NCBI GenBank assembly: GCA_012728415.1
Contig: JAAYFD010000015.1
Coordinates: 1 to 41,953 of the forward strand
DNA: 41,953 nt
Source: Gammaproteobacteria bacterium
GTDB lineage: Bacteria; Pseudomonadota; Gammaproteobacteria; Pseudomonadales; Pseudomonadaceae
Direction of reading: 5' to 3'
This document shows, in pieces, positions 16,278 to 25,508 of this stretch. The notes beneath the pieces are model-generated. The model made no database searches, was not told the origin of the DNA, and saw only the letters and a program-made list of their open reading frames with translations. How positions within the stretch are numbered: position 1 is the stretch's first letter; every line of letters starts with the position of its first letter. A program made the translations under genes and the position numbers.

Positions 16278-18116
16278 TTGGCAGCATTACAACCACAATT
16301 TCTTGCCCCATTGAAGGAACTGCTACATCAGCGTTTTGTGCCGCATTTACCGCCATTGCTTGGGCAAGGTGGGCGAGAAGATAAACCTAAAAAGCAAATC
16401 GCTAGGGCTTTTAGCGCATTCGTACTTCAGCAAAAATTCGATTTAGACGTAGTGACTGCGGCAAAAGCCGTGGTGGACGACTATGAAGACCATGGTATCG
16501 ATGCCATCTATTATCACGAAGCAGATCAAACGCTGTACCTAGTACAGTCGAAGATGAAGGAAGATGCGCAATTCCAACTGGGCGAAGCGCAGGCTTTTAT
16601 TGAGGGTGTAAAGTTACTTTTAAACAAGCAATTTCACCGCTTTAATCAAAATGTTCAAAACCTTCAAGCAAGTATTGAAGCCGCATTAGACGAGTGCGAA
16701 AGCATTCAACTACTTGTCGCATACACAGGTAATGGCATTACCATACAAGCACAAAACTACCTACAACCAGCGATCCAAGAGTTAATTGATGAAGGTGAAG
16801 AGCAAATCGAACCTGGTTATCAAGAGTTCACTGCCATCGAAGTTGAGCAGGCTCTTCGCAGTGAACATGCGGTTGATACGGTAAACGAGCGTGTCGCCGT
16901 ATATAAGTTTCGAGTGCAAGAACAACCACGAAAAGTCGTATTTGGTATCGCCAAACTAACCGATTTAATTGCTTTGCACACTACTCATGACCGTAAACTT
17001 TACGAGAAAAATATTCGCTATTTTATTGGTGCTGGCAGACGCGGTGTAAATAAGGCTATCAAAGACACCCTTTTACATGAGCCGGAAAATTTTATTTATC
17101 TTAACAACGGTATCACTCTGGTTGGCAATACAGTAAAACCAAAAGGGAATATTAGAGGCCATACAGGTAGCAAGCATGTTGCAGTCGATGGCCTATCCGT
17201 CGTTAACGGTTCACAAACCATTGCCAGTGCAGCGCAGTTTATGCGTGAAAATCCAGACGCCGATATCAGCCAAGCACAAGTGATGGTAACCATTATCAAC
17301 ACGGGTAACGATGCGTTTCACAAACAAGTAACCAAAGCACGTAACCTACAAAACCCAGTTGATTTAGCCAACTTTGCCGCGCTGGATGATACCCAAGAGC
17401 GCTTGCGCCAAGAGATGAAAATGTTCGGTGTCGAATACCTCTATCGCCCACAACAAAGCGCAGCAGCGGGTATTCGCAGCATCACTATCGACACCTTGGC
17501 AAAGGCGCTTGCCTGTTTGCAAGCCGATGTACGCGTGCCTTATCAGCTAAAAGTAGAGCCAAGCAAATTTACTAACCAAGAAAGCACCGAATACCAAGCC
17601 ATTTTTAGTACAGATTTACAAGGGGCCGTCGCCATTAACGCGGTGAACTGCTACTTGGCGATACAAGGCTTATGCACTGCCGCGGAGCGCAGTAACCCAA
17701 GCCCCGAAAAACTGGTCTATCGCCACTTTAGCTACTGTATAACTACGCTAATAATGGCGCAGTTTAAAGACGCTATTATTGCCCCTGAGATTTCTGAGCA
17801 AGCAGTATTTGAAGGCCTAATCAGCCGCACCTTTGATGAGCTTCGTCAGCAATTTTTTGATAGTTTTAGGGCATTAGCATTGGGCAGTGCGCCACACGCG
17901 TATTTTAAACGCTTGAGCGATACCGCACGGTTAATGCAAACGGTGTGGATTAACCATTTAAACTTGGCAGAAAGCCCGGCAGTGATAGCAAAACAAGAAC
18001 GCCTTCAAGCGAACGATCCACACAACCAGAATTTATTCAGTTACTTAGCCGAGCAAGCGCAACGCCGACAAGGGCAAAACGCTCAAGCTGCCAATCGGCA
18101 AGTACAGCAGGCGTAG
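16278..18116 (+). CDS. AIPR-family protein with PD-(D/E)XK-like N-terminus
   Basis: About 612 aa. I start at TTG 16278 because AAGGA lies 8 nt upstream. The open frame reaches back to 16209, but that part overlaps Abi_2. Residues 65-95 (DDYEDHGIDAIYYH... LYLVQSKMKED) fit a PD-(D/E)XK core with D75 and Q90-x-K92, a Gln in place of the usual acidic residue. The AIPR part follows: FIYLNNGITLVGN, VNGSQTIASAAQF, NTGNDAFHKQVTKARNLQNPVDLANFAALDD. AIPR proteins are linked to abortive infection and occur in defence clusters; they are probably nucleases. It lies 17 nt after Abi_2 and 42 nt before mod. Confidence 0.88.
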   Translation: MAALQPQFLAPLKELLHQRFVPHLPPLLGQGGREDKPKKQIARAFSAFVLQQKFDLDVVTAAKAVVDDYEDHGIDAIYYHEADQTLYLVQSKMKEDAQFQLGEAQAFIEGVKLLLNKQFHRFNQNVQNLQASIEAALDECESIQLLVAYTGNGITIQAQNYLQPAIQELIDEGEEQIEPGYQEFTAIEVEQALRSEHAVDTVNERVAVYKFRVQEQPRKVVFGIAKLTDLIALHTTHDRKLYEKNIRYFIGAGRRGVNKAIKDTLLHEPENFIYLNNGITLVGNTVKPKGNIRGHTGSKHVAVDGLSVVNGSQTIASAAQFMRENPDADISQAQVMVTIINTGNDAFHKQVTKARNLQNPVDLANFAALDDTQERLRQEMKMFGVEYLYRPQQSAAAGIRSITIDTLAKALACLQADVRVPYQLKVEPSKFTNQESTEYQAIFSTDLQGAVAINAVNCYLAIQGLCTAAERSNPSPEKLVYRHFSYCITTLIMAQFKDAIIAPEISEQAVFEGLISRTFDELRQQFFDSFRALALGSAPHAYFKRLSDTARLMQTVWINHLNLAESPAVIAKQERLQANDPHNQNLFSYLAEQAQRRQGQNAQAANRQVQQA

Positions 18117-18158
18117 CTATTGCGATGGCACGAAAATGCTAAGTAAAAAACACAAGAT

Positions 18159-19877
18159 ATGAGCATAGAACACATGAGCAAAACCAAATTAGAACTGACC
18201 TGGATAGGCAAAAACGAGCGCAAAAAGCTAGAGCCGCGTATTTTATTAGAAGACCCAAGCAAGTCTTACCACGCCAGCCAAAAAGTGACCGAAAACGATA
18301 TTTTTGATAATAAACTGATTTTTGGTGACAACCTATTGGCGCTGAAGGCACTAGAGCAAAATTATGCAGGGCAAGTGAAGTGTGTCTATATAGACCCACC
18401 ATTCAATACCGGGAGTGCGTTTGAACACTATGATGATGGTATTGAGCATTCGATTTGGCTGGGGTTAATGAGAGATAGGTTAGAAATAATTCACAATCTA
18501 CTCAGTGATGATGGAGTAATATTCGTCCACCTAGATGACTGCGAAATGGCTTATTTAAAAGTCTTAATGGACGAAATTTTTGGCCGTGTAAATTATTTAA
18601 ATACCATATCGATGACCACAAATGATCCGTCGGGCTTTAAGGCAACAGGAGCTACAGTTTTCTCCACGGTAAACTTTTTGCTTGTATACGCAAAAGATCG
18701 TACCCGCAAACCGCTCAACAAGATCTATATACCTAAAGGATATGATACGGGATATAACAAATACTTATTAAACCCAGATGAGCATTATAAAAGTTGGGCA
18801 TGGTGTAGTATTGCCGATGCGTTTGCAAAAGCTAATGGATATAAAGATACCAAAGAAGCCAGGAAAAAATTGCCCGATACATTTGATGATGAATTAGCAC
18901 AATTCGCAATTGATAATGCAGAACGTGTTTTTCAATCTGTTGCAATTGGTGGGGGCGCCAAAATAAAGAGAAAAGAAACTATCGAGAAGTCAAAGAAGAA
19001 CAGGGATAAGGTTTATGTACATCCAAATGAGGACGTCGATGGCTTTTATATAGCAAATGGCAGACAGATGGTTTTTTACTCTAATAGGCTTTTGGAAATT
19101 GATGGCGAGATGCAGCCTGCTGAGCTTATAACTGATGTTTGGACTGACATTAGCTGGAATGGTATTGCGAGAGAAGGCGGCGTAACGTTTAAAAATGGAA
19201 AAAAACCCGAAGCGCTTTTGAAGCGGATTTTCGAGATGTGTACACAAGAAGGCGATTTAGTATTTGATTCATTCGGTGGTTCAGGAACTACTGCCGCTGT
19301 AGCTCACAAGATGAAAAGACGTTGGATCATGGTGGAGCTAGGCGAGCATTGCCACACTCACATCATCCCGCGCTTGCAAAAAGTGATTGATGGTGAAGAT
19401 CAGAGTGGTATTTCTAAGTCTGTAAACTGGCAAGGCGGTGGTGGTTTTCGTTATTACAAACTTGCGCCGACTTTAATTGTGAAAGACAAGTTTGGCTTGG
19501 AAGTGATCAATAAAGAGTACAACCCAGAAATGCTAGCCGAAGCCGTTTGTAAGCTGGAAGGTTTTACCTATGCGCCATCGGAAGTGAATTGGTGGGATCA
19601 CGGTTATTCAACCGAGACCGATCATATTTATGTCACCACACAAAGCTTATCGGTAGACAAATTAGAAGCACTATCAGAAGAAGTGGGCAGTGACCGAACT
19701 TTACTAGTGATGTGTGGTGCATTTCGCTGCGAGCCAGGTCGTTTTGCCAATTTAACCTTGAAAAAACTGCCAAAAGCCATTTTGAATAAGTGCCAATTTG
19801 GTCAGGACGATTATTCGTTAAACGTGGCAAACCTAACTGACGATGCGCCTGCCGATGACGATGCAGCGCAAGATTAA
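18159..19877 (+). CDS. mod: Type III restriction-modification DNA methyltransferase (Mod)
   Basis: A 572-aa N6-adenine methyltransferase of the beta type. The catalytic DPPFNTG lies at residues 79-85 and the AdoMet-binding DSFGGSGTT at 370-378, in that order. LTWIGKNERKKLEPRILLE near the start is typical of type III Mod proteins. The central 150-330 stretch, less conserved and more AT-rich than its surroundings, is the target-recognition part. Mod and Res together form the enzyme; Mod recognises a short asymmetric site and methylates one strand. ATG at 18159 and at 18174 are both possible and neither has a strong ribosome site. The res gene starts 21 nt after the stop. Confidence 0.93.
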   Translation: MSIEHMSKTKLELTWIGKNERKKLEPRILLEDPSKSYHASQKVTENDIFDNKLIFGDNLLALKALEQNYAGQVKCVYIDPPFNTGSAFEHYDDGIEHSIWLGLMRDRLEIIHNLLSDDGVIFVHLDDCEMAYLKVLMDEIFGRVNYLNTISMTTNDPSGFKATGATVFSTVNFLLVYAKDRTRKPLNKIYIPKGYDTGYNKYLLNPDEHYKSWAWCSIADAFAKANGYKDTKEARKKLPDTFDDELAQFAIDNAERVFQSVAIGGGAKIKRKETIEKSKKNRDKVYVHPNEDVDGFYIANGRQMVFYSNRLLEIDGEMQPAELITDVWTDISWNGIAREGGVTFKNGKKPEALLKRIFEMCTQEGDLVFDSFGGSGTTAAVAHKMKRRWIMVELGEHCHTHIIPRLQKVIDGEDQSGISKSVNWQGGGGFRYYKLAPTLIVKDKFGLEVINKEYNPEMLAEAVCKLEGFTYAPSEVNWWDHGYSTETDHIYVTTQSLSVDKLEALSEEVGSDRTLLVMCGAFRCEPGRFANLTLKKLPKAILNKCQFGQDDYSLNVANLTDDAPADDDAAQD

Positions 19878-19898
19878 CGGTTGATAAGGATAATTATA

Positions 19899-22637
19899 AT
19901 GACCATGGATTTATCAAACTTAAAACCCGAGCAATTACGCGCCATTAACAACGTTATTGGTCGTTTAAGTTTACGTCAGCCACAGCAAGACTCGCTACGT
20001 GCGTTGGCAGTGGCGATTAGTGCCACAGAGAACAAACTACTGGACCCTAAGCGCGATGTGCCGGAATTATTAGAAACCTTAAAAGCGCAGTTTCCTAAGC
20101 TCAGTGATTTTGAACGCGACTTTCCATCCCTGTGTTTTGCCTTGGCAACAGGGGTAGGTAAAACCCGTTTGATGGGGGCGTTTATTACCTATTTGTATCA
20201 GGTACATGGCATTCGCAACTACTTTGTGTTGGCACCTAACCTGACCATTTATGAAAAGTTGATCAGCGATTTTTCGCCAGCCTCGCCTAAGTACGTATTT
20301 AAAGGCATTACTGATTTTGTATTGGCACCGCCGGAAGTCATCACCGGTGACAACTATGAAAGCCGTGGCGCACAGGTACAAAATGACCTATTTGGTTCGG
20401 TGCGTATTAACGTGTTTAACATTGCTAAAATTAATACCGAAGTACGTGGTGGGAAAGCCCCGCGTATTAAGCGCTTAGCCGAAACACTAGGCGAAAGCTA
20501 CTTTGAGTATCTATCGAACTTACCCGACTTAGTGCTGCTAATGGACGAATCGCATCGCTACCGTGCCGATGCTGGTATGCGTGCGCTCAATGAGCTTAAT
20601 CCGCTATTCGCCTTGGAGCTTACGGCCACACCCTTTACCGAATCAAGTCGTGGCCCAGTGCACTTTAAAAATGTGGTGATTGATTATCCTCTAGCCTGTG
20701 CCATGGATGATGGGTTTGTAAAAGAGCCTGCTGTCGTTACTCAGCGCAACTTTGATGCTAGCCAGTACGACAAAGATGAGTTAGAAACCATTAAATTGAT
20801 GGACGGTATTCGTTTGCATGAGCAAACCAAAGTGGATTTAACTACTTACGCACATGAAAACGATGCCAAGCTCGTTAAGCCCTTTATGTTAGTGATTGCC
20901 CGTGATACCACCCATGCAGCAGAGCTGTTAACTAAGCTTGAAAGCGTATTTGAAGGGCGCTATCGCGGTAAAGTAATTCAGGTTGATAGTAGCAAAAAAG
21001 AAGAAGAAACTATTCAAGCACTGCTCAATGTTGAACATGTGGATGAACCTACCGAGATTGTTATACACGTTAACATGCTAAAAGAAGGTTGGGACGTCAC
21101 CAACCTGTACACCATTGTGCCATTGCGCGCCGCCAACGCCAGAACCCTAATTGAACAGTCAATTGGCCGTGGTTTGCGTTTGCCCTATGGCAAACGCACG
21201 GGAGTTGAAGCCGTCGATACGCTAAGTATTGTCGCGCATGACAAGTTCCAAGAGATTGTTGATGAGGCTAACGACCCGAACAACCCGCTGCGCCTGAAAA
21301 CGCGAGTGTTAGATCGCCCAGAAGACGATGTAACCAAACAAAGTGTGCAGGTGAAATCGAACCTAGAACAGCAACTCACAGGTTCTGGCGTAACCGCAAC
21401 AGGTGCAGATGGTCATCGTGAAGTGCAAGAGCCTAAGTCCGCCTATTCCACGCCTAACCAACAAACCGTTGCTCGCGCTGCATTGGATGTGATCAAGCAA
21501 TACCAAACACGCCCTACTGATGCGCCAACCAGCAAAGCATTGATAACAGCAGAAGTAAAAGCACAGATTACCGAACAGGTAAAAGCTCAGTTAACCCAAG
21601 AGCAACGAGAGCTATTGACCGAAGAATCGGTGGATATTGCGGCGATTGTTGAGCAAGTTACCCAGCTAACGGTGGATAACACCATAGATATTCCGCGTAT
21701 TATTGTTTCACCATCGGGCGAAGTGCGTACCGGCTATCATCCGTTCGATTTAGACATTGCTGCCATTAAAGGTTTAAAACCAATTGATAGAACGCTTATT
21801 CAACAAAGCCTGCAAGACAATCACCAAACTATTCGTGGCGAAGGCGATTCGGGCAACTACGAGCCGGTGAAACAAAACTATATTTTGAAGAAGCTGTTCG
21901 ATTACGATGATATTCCTTACGACGAGCAAGCTGAATTTTTGTTTGATTTAGCTACTCAAGCAGTTAACACACTGACCGCTGAAAACGACGACGATGTGGT
22001 TGAGAACATTCTACAAAACCAAAGTGATGCAATTGCGAAGTTAATTCATGCGCAACTGAACAACCACTTCTTTGAAGAAGCTACTGAGTACGTCGTCGAT
22101 GTACGCAGTGGCTTTAGCACCTTACGTGACTGCGCTTACACCATAGCGCAAGACCAGCCGGTGCAAAACTACCGTGATACAGTGCGCGATGTCAGTCGCA
22201 TCAAACAAATGCTCTTTGGCGGTTTTAGCCGTTGTTTATACCCATTGCAAAAGTTTGATTCAGACACTGAGCGCCGCTTTGCGGTGATTTTAGAACGTGA
22301 CTGCGAAAAGTGGTTTAAGCCGGCCAAAGGCCAATTCAAGATGTATTACAAACGCGGTAGCGAGCACCCTGAATATGTGCCTGATTTCGTTGCTGAAACC
22401 GCTGACTATGTATTGATGATTGAAACCAAAAGCACCCAACATCAAAACCAAGATGGCAGTTGGAATGAGGAAGTCACCGAAAAAGCACGCAGCGGTGTGA
22501 AATGGTGTAGTCATGCCAGTGAATACCTTGCACAGCACGGTGGCAAGCCTTGGAAATATTTACTTATTCCACATGATGCCGTGAAAGAAGCCAATTCATT
22601 GGCTTACTTTATTCAGCAGTTTGCTAAAGCTGAGTAA
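19899..22637 (+). CDS. res: Type III restriction enzyme helicase-nuclease (Res)
   Basis: A 912-aa superfamily 2 translocase with a nuclease tail. Seen: ALATGVGKTR with Walker A at 82-89, LLMDESHRYRA with DESH at 216-219, LELTATPFTES, HVNMLKEGWDVTNLYTIVPLRAA and EQSIGRGLRLPYGKR (motifs V and VI). Near the C-terminus is YVPDFVAE...VLMIETKS, with PD at 828-829 and E842-T-K844, the PD-(D/E)XK endonuclease. All catalytic residues are present. ATG 19899 is chosen because AAGGA stands 8 nt upstream. Res uses ATP to find two inversely oriented unmethylated sites and then cuts. It is the last gene of the operon and is followed directly by an IS1380 end. Confidence 0.93.
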   Translation: MTMDLSNLKPEQLRAINNVIGRLSLRQPQQDSLRALAVAISATENKLLDPKRDVPELLETLKAQFPKLSDFERDFPSLCFALATGVGKTRLMGAFITYLYQVHGIRNYFVLAPNLTIYEKLISDFSPASPKYVFKGITDFVLAPPEVITGDNYESRGAQVQNDLFGSVRINVFNIAKINTEVRGGKAPRIKRLAETLGESYFEYLSNLPDLVLLMDESHRYRADAGMRALNELNPLFALELTATPFTESSRGPVHFKNVVIDYPLACAMDDGFVKEPAVVTQRNFDASQYDKDELETIKLMDGIRLHEQTKVDLTTYAHENDAKLVKPFMLVIARDTTHAAELLTKLESVFEGRYRGKVIQVDSSKKEEETIQALLNVEHVDEPTEIVIHVNMLKEGWDVTNLYTIVPLRAANARTLIEQSIGRGLRLPYGKRTGVEAVDTLSIVAHDKFQEIVDEANDPNNPLRLKTRVLDRPEDDVTKQSVQVKSNLEQQLTGSGVTATGADGHREVQEPKSAYSTPNQQTVARAALDVIKQYQTRPTDAPTSKALITAEVKAQITEQVKAQLTQEQRELLTEESVDIAAIVEQVTQLTVDNTIDIPRIIVSPSGEVRTGYHPFDLDIAAIKGLKPIDRTLIQQSLQDNHQTIRGEGDSGNYEPVKQNYILKKLFDYDDIPYDEQAEFLFDLATQAVNTLTAENDDDVVENILQNQSDAIAKLIHAQLNNHFFEEATEYVVDVRSGFSTLRDCAYTIAQDQPVQNYRDTVRDVSRIKQMLFGGFSRCLYPLQKFDSDTERRFAVILERDCEKWFKPAKGQFKMYYKRGSEHPEYVPDFVAETADYVLMIETKSTQHQNQDGSWNEEVTEKARSGVKWCSHASEYLAQHGGKPWKYLLIPHDAVKEANSLAYFIQQFAKAE

Positions 22638-22662
22638 GGTTAACAACTATTCGTGCCGCTAA

Positions 22663-23090
22663 CCCGCCTTATTCATGAAGCTTGTCCATAAACAAAGAAG
22701 GCGAGCAGTTTATCCTTTATAATCAATGTGTTCCTGCAATAACTTGATTAGAGAGGGCCGCTCGCCATGGGTGAAACAATACCGACCTGGAAACCGTCTG
22801 TTGCTGTTCAGTTGAGCGGGCGTAAAACCAGCAGTGATGGCGGGGCTTTTTTACTGCGGGAGGTGATGGATCGCAGCGGTATCTTTGAGCAGCTCGGACA
22901 ACACCTGCAGGATGATCGTGACCCGGCCAAGGTTCGGTACAGCCTGACCAGTCAACTGCGCACGCTGATGATCTGGCACACTCAGGGCCGGGATGATCTG
23001 AGTGATACCTGGTTGCTCAGTGACGATCCTGTATTCCCGCCGGCTTGCAGCGATCAGCATCACGCTTGCCCGGCAAGGCCGCAGGTAGTA
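22663..23090 (+). mobile_element. Truncated IS1380-family element
   Basis: The left end CCCGCCTTATTCATGAAG begins at 22663 and is followed about 100 nt later by a transposase start. Homology fades after about 23075 and no right end is visible up to 23314. It stands in the same orientation as the remnant at 11003-12004, so the two bracket the HTH-to-Res operon. The right boundary is approximate. Confidence 0.75.
22767..23075 (+). pseudogene. IS1380 transposase, N-terminal fragment
   Basis: The ATG at 22767 follows GAGAGGG. The first 90 residues are typical of IS1380 transposases (VQLSGRKTSSDGGAFLLREVMDRSG, then SLTSQLRTLMIWHTQGRDDLSDTWLLSDDPVF). After that the frame is disturbed (PPACSDQHHACPARP where a SDQRG-like continuation is expected) and the remaining two thirds of the enzyme are gone. 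The open frame runs on to 23318 through unrelated sequence. Confidence 0.75.
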
Positions 23091-23314
23091 TTTTGGCCGG
23101 CGAGCGAAACGGGTTATTTTGTCCGCCGCAGCAGACAGGTGCGGCTGCTTTGGGCATCAGTCTGGTCAGTCAGTGATAAAGGGCGGAGCGCAGTGAGCGG
23201 TACTTTTGCACACTTGTTTTGGGTGTCGCAGTATTTGGCGCGGATTACTTTCCGTGAGTGCTTGATACCACCAGAGTGGTGCAACCGGCTTTTACTTGCC
23301 GATGATGCCGCTCC
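23091..23314. other. Island/core junction upstream of the EamA gene
   Basis: There is no gene of its own here; the frame that passes through is the tail of the broken transposase. Composition changes here to the GC-rich style of the right half. It probably holds the promoter of the permease gene, but no clear boxes are visible. Confidence 0.4.
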
Positions 23315-24169
23315 ATGACCAGGCCCGTTACCGCCAGCAGGGTCTGGCTTGTCCTGTTGCTGACCTGCCTGACCATGACGGCCTTTGCCGCCAACTCGCT
23401 ACTGACACGTCTGGCCTTTCAGACCACCCGTATTGATGCAGCCTCCTTCACTGCTGTCCGCATTGTTTCTGGCGCGGCCACCCTGTGGCTGATTGCGCTG
23501 GCTGGCCGGCAGCCGTTGAAGGTGGGCAGGGCTGGCTGGTTGTCGGCGTTGCTGCTGTTTGTCTATGCGGCAGCTTTTTCCTTTGCTTATCGCCATATCA
23601 GCACCGGAGCGGGTGCACTGGTGTTGTTTGCTGCGGCGCAGCTGCTGATGATTGCCTGTGGTTTGCTGCGTGGCGAGCGCACCAGCATGACCGGGCTGAT
23701 GGTGGCGCTGGGCGGCCTGGTGCTGTTTTTATCACCCGGAGCAGCGGCACCGCCTCTGGGGGCGGCCGTGCTGATGGCGCTGACCGGTTTTGCCTGGGGC
23801 GGTTTTTCGTTGCTGGGCAAGCGGGGAGACTCGCCGGTGGCCGGTACCGCGCTAAGTTTTATGTTGGCGCTCCCGCTGGCGTTGTTATTGATGGCGGTAC
23901 AGCACCGCAGCCTGACTCTGGATGCGGCCGGCGTGCTCTATGCCCTGTTGTCGGGCAGTCTTGCTTCGGGTGTTGGCTATGCGCTCTGGTATTGGGTCAG
24001 GGTGCGCATGGCGGCTATGACTGCGGGTGCGGTGCAGCTCAGCGTGCCGGTACTGAGTGCATTGTTTGGCGCTGTTTTTTTGGGTGAGGCAATCACAGTC
24101 AAAGAAGCGGGTTCAGCCTTGCTGGTGCTGGCCGGCATTGTGCTGGTCATCCGGCGGGGGCAACGTTAG
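23315..24169 (+). CDS. EamA/DMT-family permease
   Basis: A 284-aa inner-membrane protein with about ten hydrophobic segments arranged as two repeats of five, the EamA pattern (LTMTAFAANSLLTRLAF... and LMALTGFAWGGFSLLGKRG... LSVPVLSALFGAVFLGEAIT). The conserved start of the second half and the FLGE motif are visible. Such carriers export amino acids or other metabolites; the substrate cannot be told. The ATG at 23315 has only a weak ribosome site. It converges with another EamA gene, their ends 14 nt apart. Confidence 0.88.
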   Translation: MTRPVTASRVWLVLLLTCLTMTAFAANSLLTRLAFQTTRIDAASFTAVRIVSGAATLWLIALAGRQPLKVGRAGWLSALLLFVYAAAFSFAYRHISTGAGALVLFAAAQLLMIACGLLRGERTSMTGLMVALGGLVLFLSPGAAAPPLGAAVLMALTGFAWGGFSLLGKRGDSPVAGTALSFMLALPLALLLMAVQHRSLTLDAAGVLYALLSGSLASGVGYALWYWVRVRMAAMTAGAVQLSVPVLSALFGAVFLGEAITVKEAGSALLVLAGIVLVIRRGQR

Positions 24170-24183
24170 CGGCGGCTGTGGAT

Positions 24184-25086
24184 TTATGCAGGATCAGCGG
24201 TGCTTGGCGCGGCGAGTGGCTGTGTTTTTTGCTCCACCCGCAGCAAAATCAACGAAGCGCCGATGATGAGCGCCATGCTGGCCAGTATCCAGGGCGTAAC
24301 AGGGTCACCAAACAGCAGGGCGGCAAAGCTGATGGCATAAACCGGCTCCAGCGCAATAAAGCCGCTGCAGCTGCTGGCCGAAATGCGTTGCAGTGCGTAC
24401 AGGTAAAGCAACAGCAGCACCGCAGTATTGATGATGCCCAATGCGCTTAGTGCGAGCCAGCTTTTGGCGTCTGCCGGGGCCGGGGCAGCGTAAAACAGGG
24501 CGGGCAGCAATAACAAAAAGACGACGCCGTTTTGGATCAGAGACAGGCTGGCGGCTGGTAATGGCTGCTGTATGCGCTGGGTAACCCGCCAAAAAAAGGC
24601 ATAGGCCAGGGCCGAAACCAGCCCGGCCAGGGTGCCAGCCAGGCTGTCATTGCCGCTGCTGTCAGGCTGTAGCAGCAGGGCCACGGCAAGGATGATGGCG
24701 ATGGCCGCCAGCAGCTCGGTCAGGCCGGGCAGGCGACGCCGGGCTGCCGCTTCGACCGTCACGGTAAACAGGGGGAAGGTTGCAAAAGTCAGGGTGCCCA
24801 CTGCAACGCCCGACAGCTGCACCGAAATGAAGAACGTCAGCCAGTGGCAGGCCAGCAGTGCGCCGCTGATGCCCAGCAACCCCCAGGCCTGTACCGGCAA
24901 ACGCAAGAGGCTGCGTGACAGCCCGCCCAGCACGAGCAGGGCAAGCACGCCGAAACCGGCGCGCATGGCGGTGATCCAGACGGGCGCAACCTCTAGCTTG
25001 CCGTACAGGGCAGCAGTGCCAAAGATTACGGCCGCAATATTGATCGCCAGCAGGCCGTGAGCACGTGGTGAAAGACGCTCAGGCAT
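24184..25086 (-). CDS. EamA/DMT-family permease
   Basis: A 300-aa inner-membrane protein with ten predicted spans and the EamA repeat (INIAAVIFGTAALYGKL... ACHWLTFFISVQLSGVAVGTLTF, then LVSALAYAFFWRVTQR... GFIALEPVYAISFAALLFGD). It is only distantly like its convergent neighbour, so the two are probably not a fresh duplication. The substrate is unknown. Confidence 0.88.
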   Translation of the reverse strand: MPERLSPRAHGLLAINIAAVIFGTAALYGKLEVAPVWITAMRAGFGVLALLVLGGLSRSLLRLPVQAWGLLGISGALLACHWLTFFISVQLSGVAVGTLTFATFPLFTVTVEAAARRRLPGLTELLAAIAIILAVALLLQPDSSGNDSLAGTLAGLVSALAYAFFWRVTQRIQQPLPAASLSLIQNGVVFLLLLPALFYAAPAPADAKSWLALSALGIINTAVLLLLYLYALQRISASSCSGFIALEPVYAISFAALLFGDPVTPWILASMALIIGASLILLRVEQKTQPLAAPSTADPA

Positions 25087-25508
25087 GGATGCTGCCGAAG
25101 TGTGAGTGGGTCATGGGTAAGCTCCCCGTTAAAGGGAGGGATTGTCGCAAACATGGTGACCGGCTGCCAGCGGGGGCCAGGGCAATGCTGAATCATTGCC
25201 GGCGCTGTCAGGGTGTTGTTACAAATCAGCTCTGCATTCTGGCTGTTACGGGCGAACTGCGCTTTTGCTGGCTGTTGCCAGATTCCGGCGGCCTCGCCAG
25301 TAGGGTTCAGCGCGTCCCTGGCCGCTTTGGGTGCTGTCCGGCGGCGATGTTCTGGTGCGTGCCACCGTTGTTGCTGTATGGCAGTGAGTTGTGCGGTATG
25401 GAAATGGCCAGCAGCCTGGCCCTGCCTTGTCCCGGTCCAGGCTGCTGGAAGGCGGCATCACTCGCCTTGCACACAGCCACCACTGTTGGTGGCTGGTGCC
25501 CCATTCTT
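25087..25508. other. Gene-free region with a dispersed repeat copy
   Basis: The plus-strand open frame here (25065-25952) runs antisense to the EF-hand gene and has no ribosome site, so I reject it. The stretch holds one copy of a 46-bp repeat at 25187-25232. The left end is the likely promoter of the minus-strand permease. Confidence 0.5.
25187..25232 (+). repeat. Dispersed intergenic repeat, copy A
   Basis: Matches 38888-38933 at 39 of 46 positions, with shared blocks GCTGAAT, TGTCAGGG, GTTGTT and AAATCAGCTC. Further right, AACTGCGCTTTT and GCCAG also recur in both copies, so the element may be longer. Both copies lie between genes. Confidence 0.6.

Noticed and set aside
12087..22637. DISARM system
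   Set aside because: SNF2 helicase and a methylase are present, but drmA, drmB (DUF1998) and drmC (PLD) are absent and the methylase is a type III Mod with its Res.
12087..22637. BREX system
   Set aside because: No PglZ, BrxC or BrxL protein is seen. Only the WYL regulator upstream is of a kind also found with BREX.
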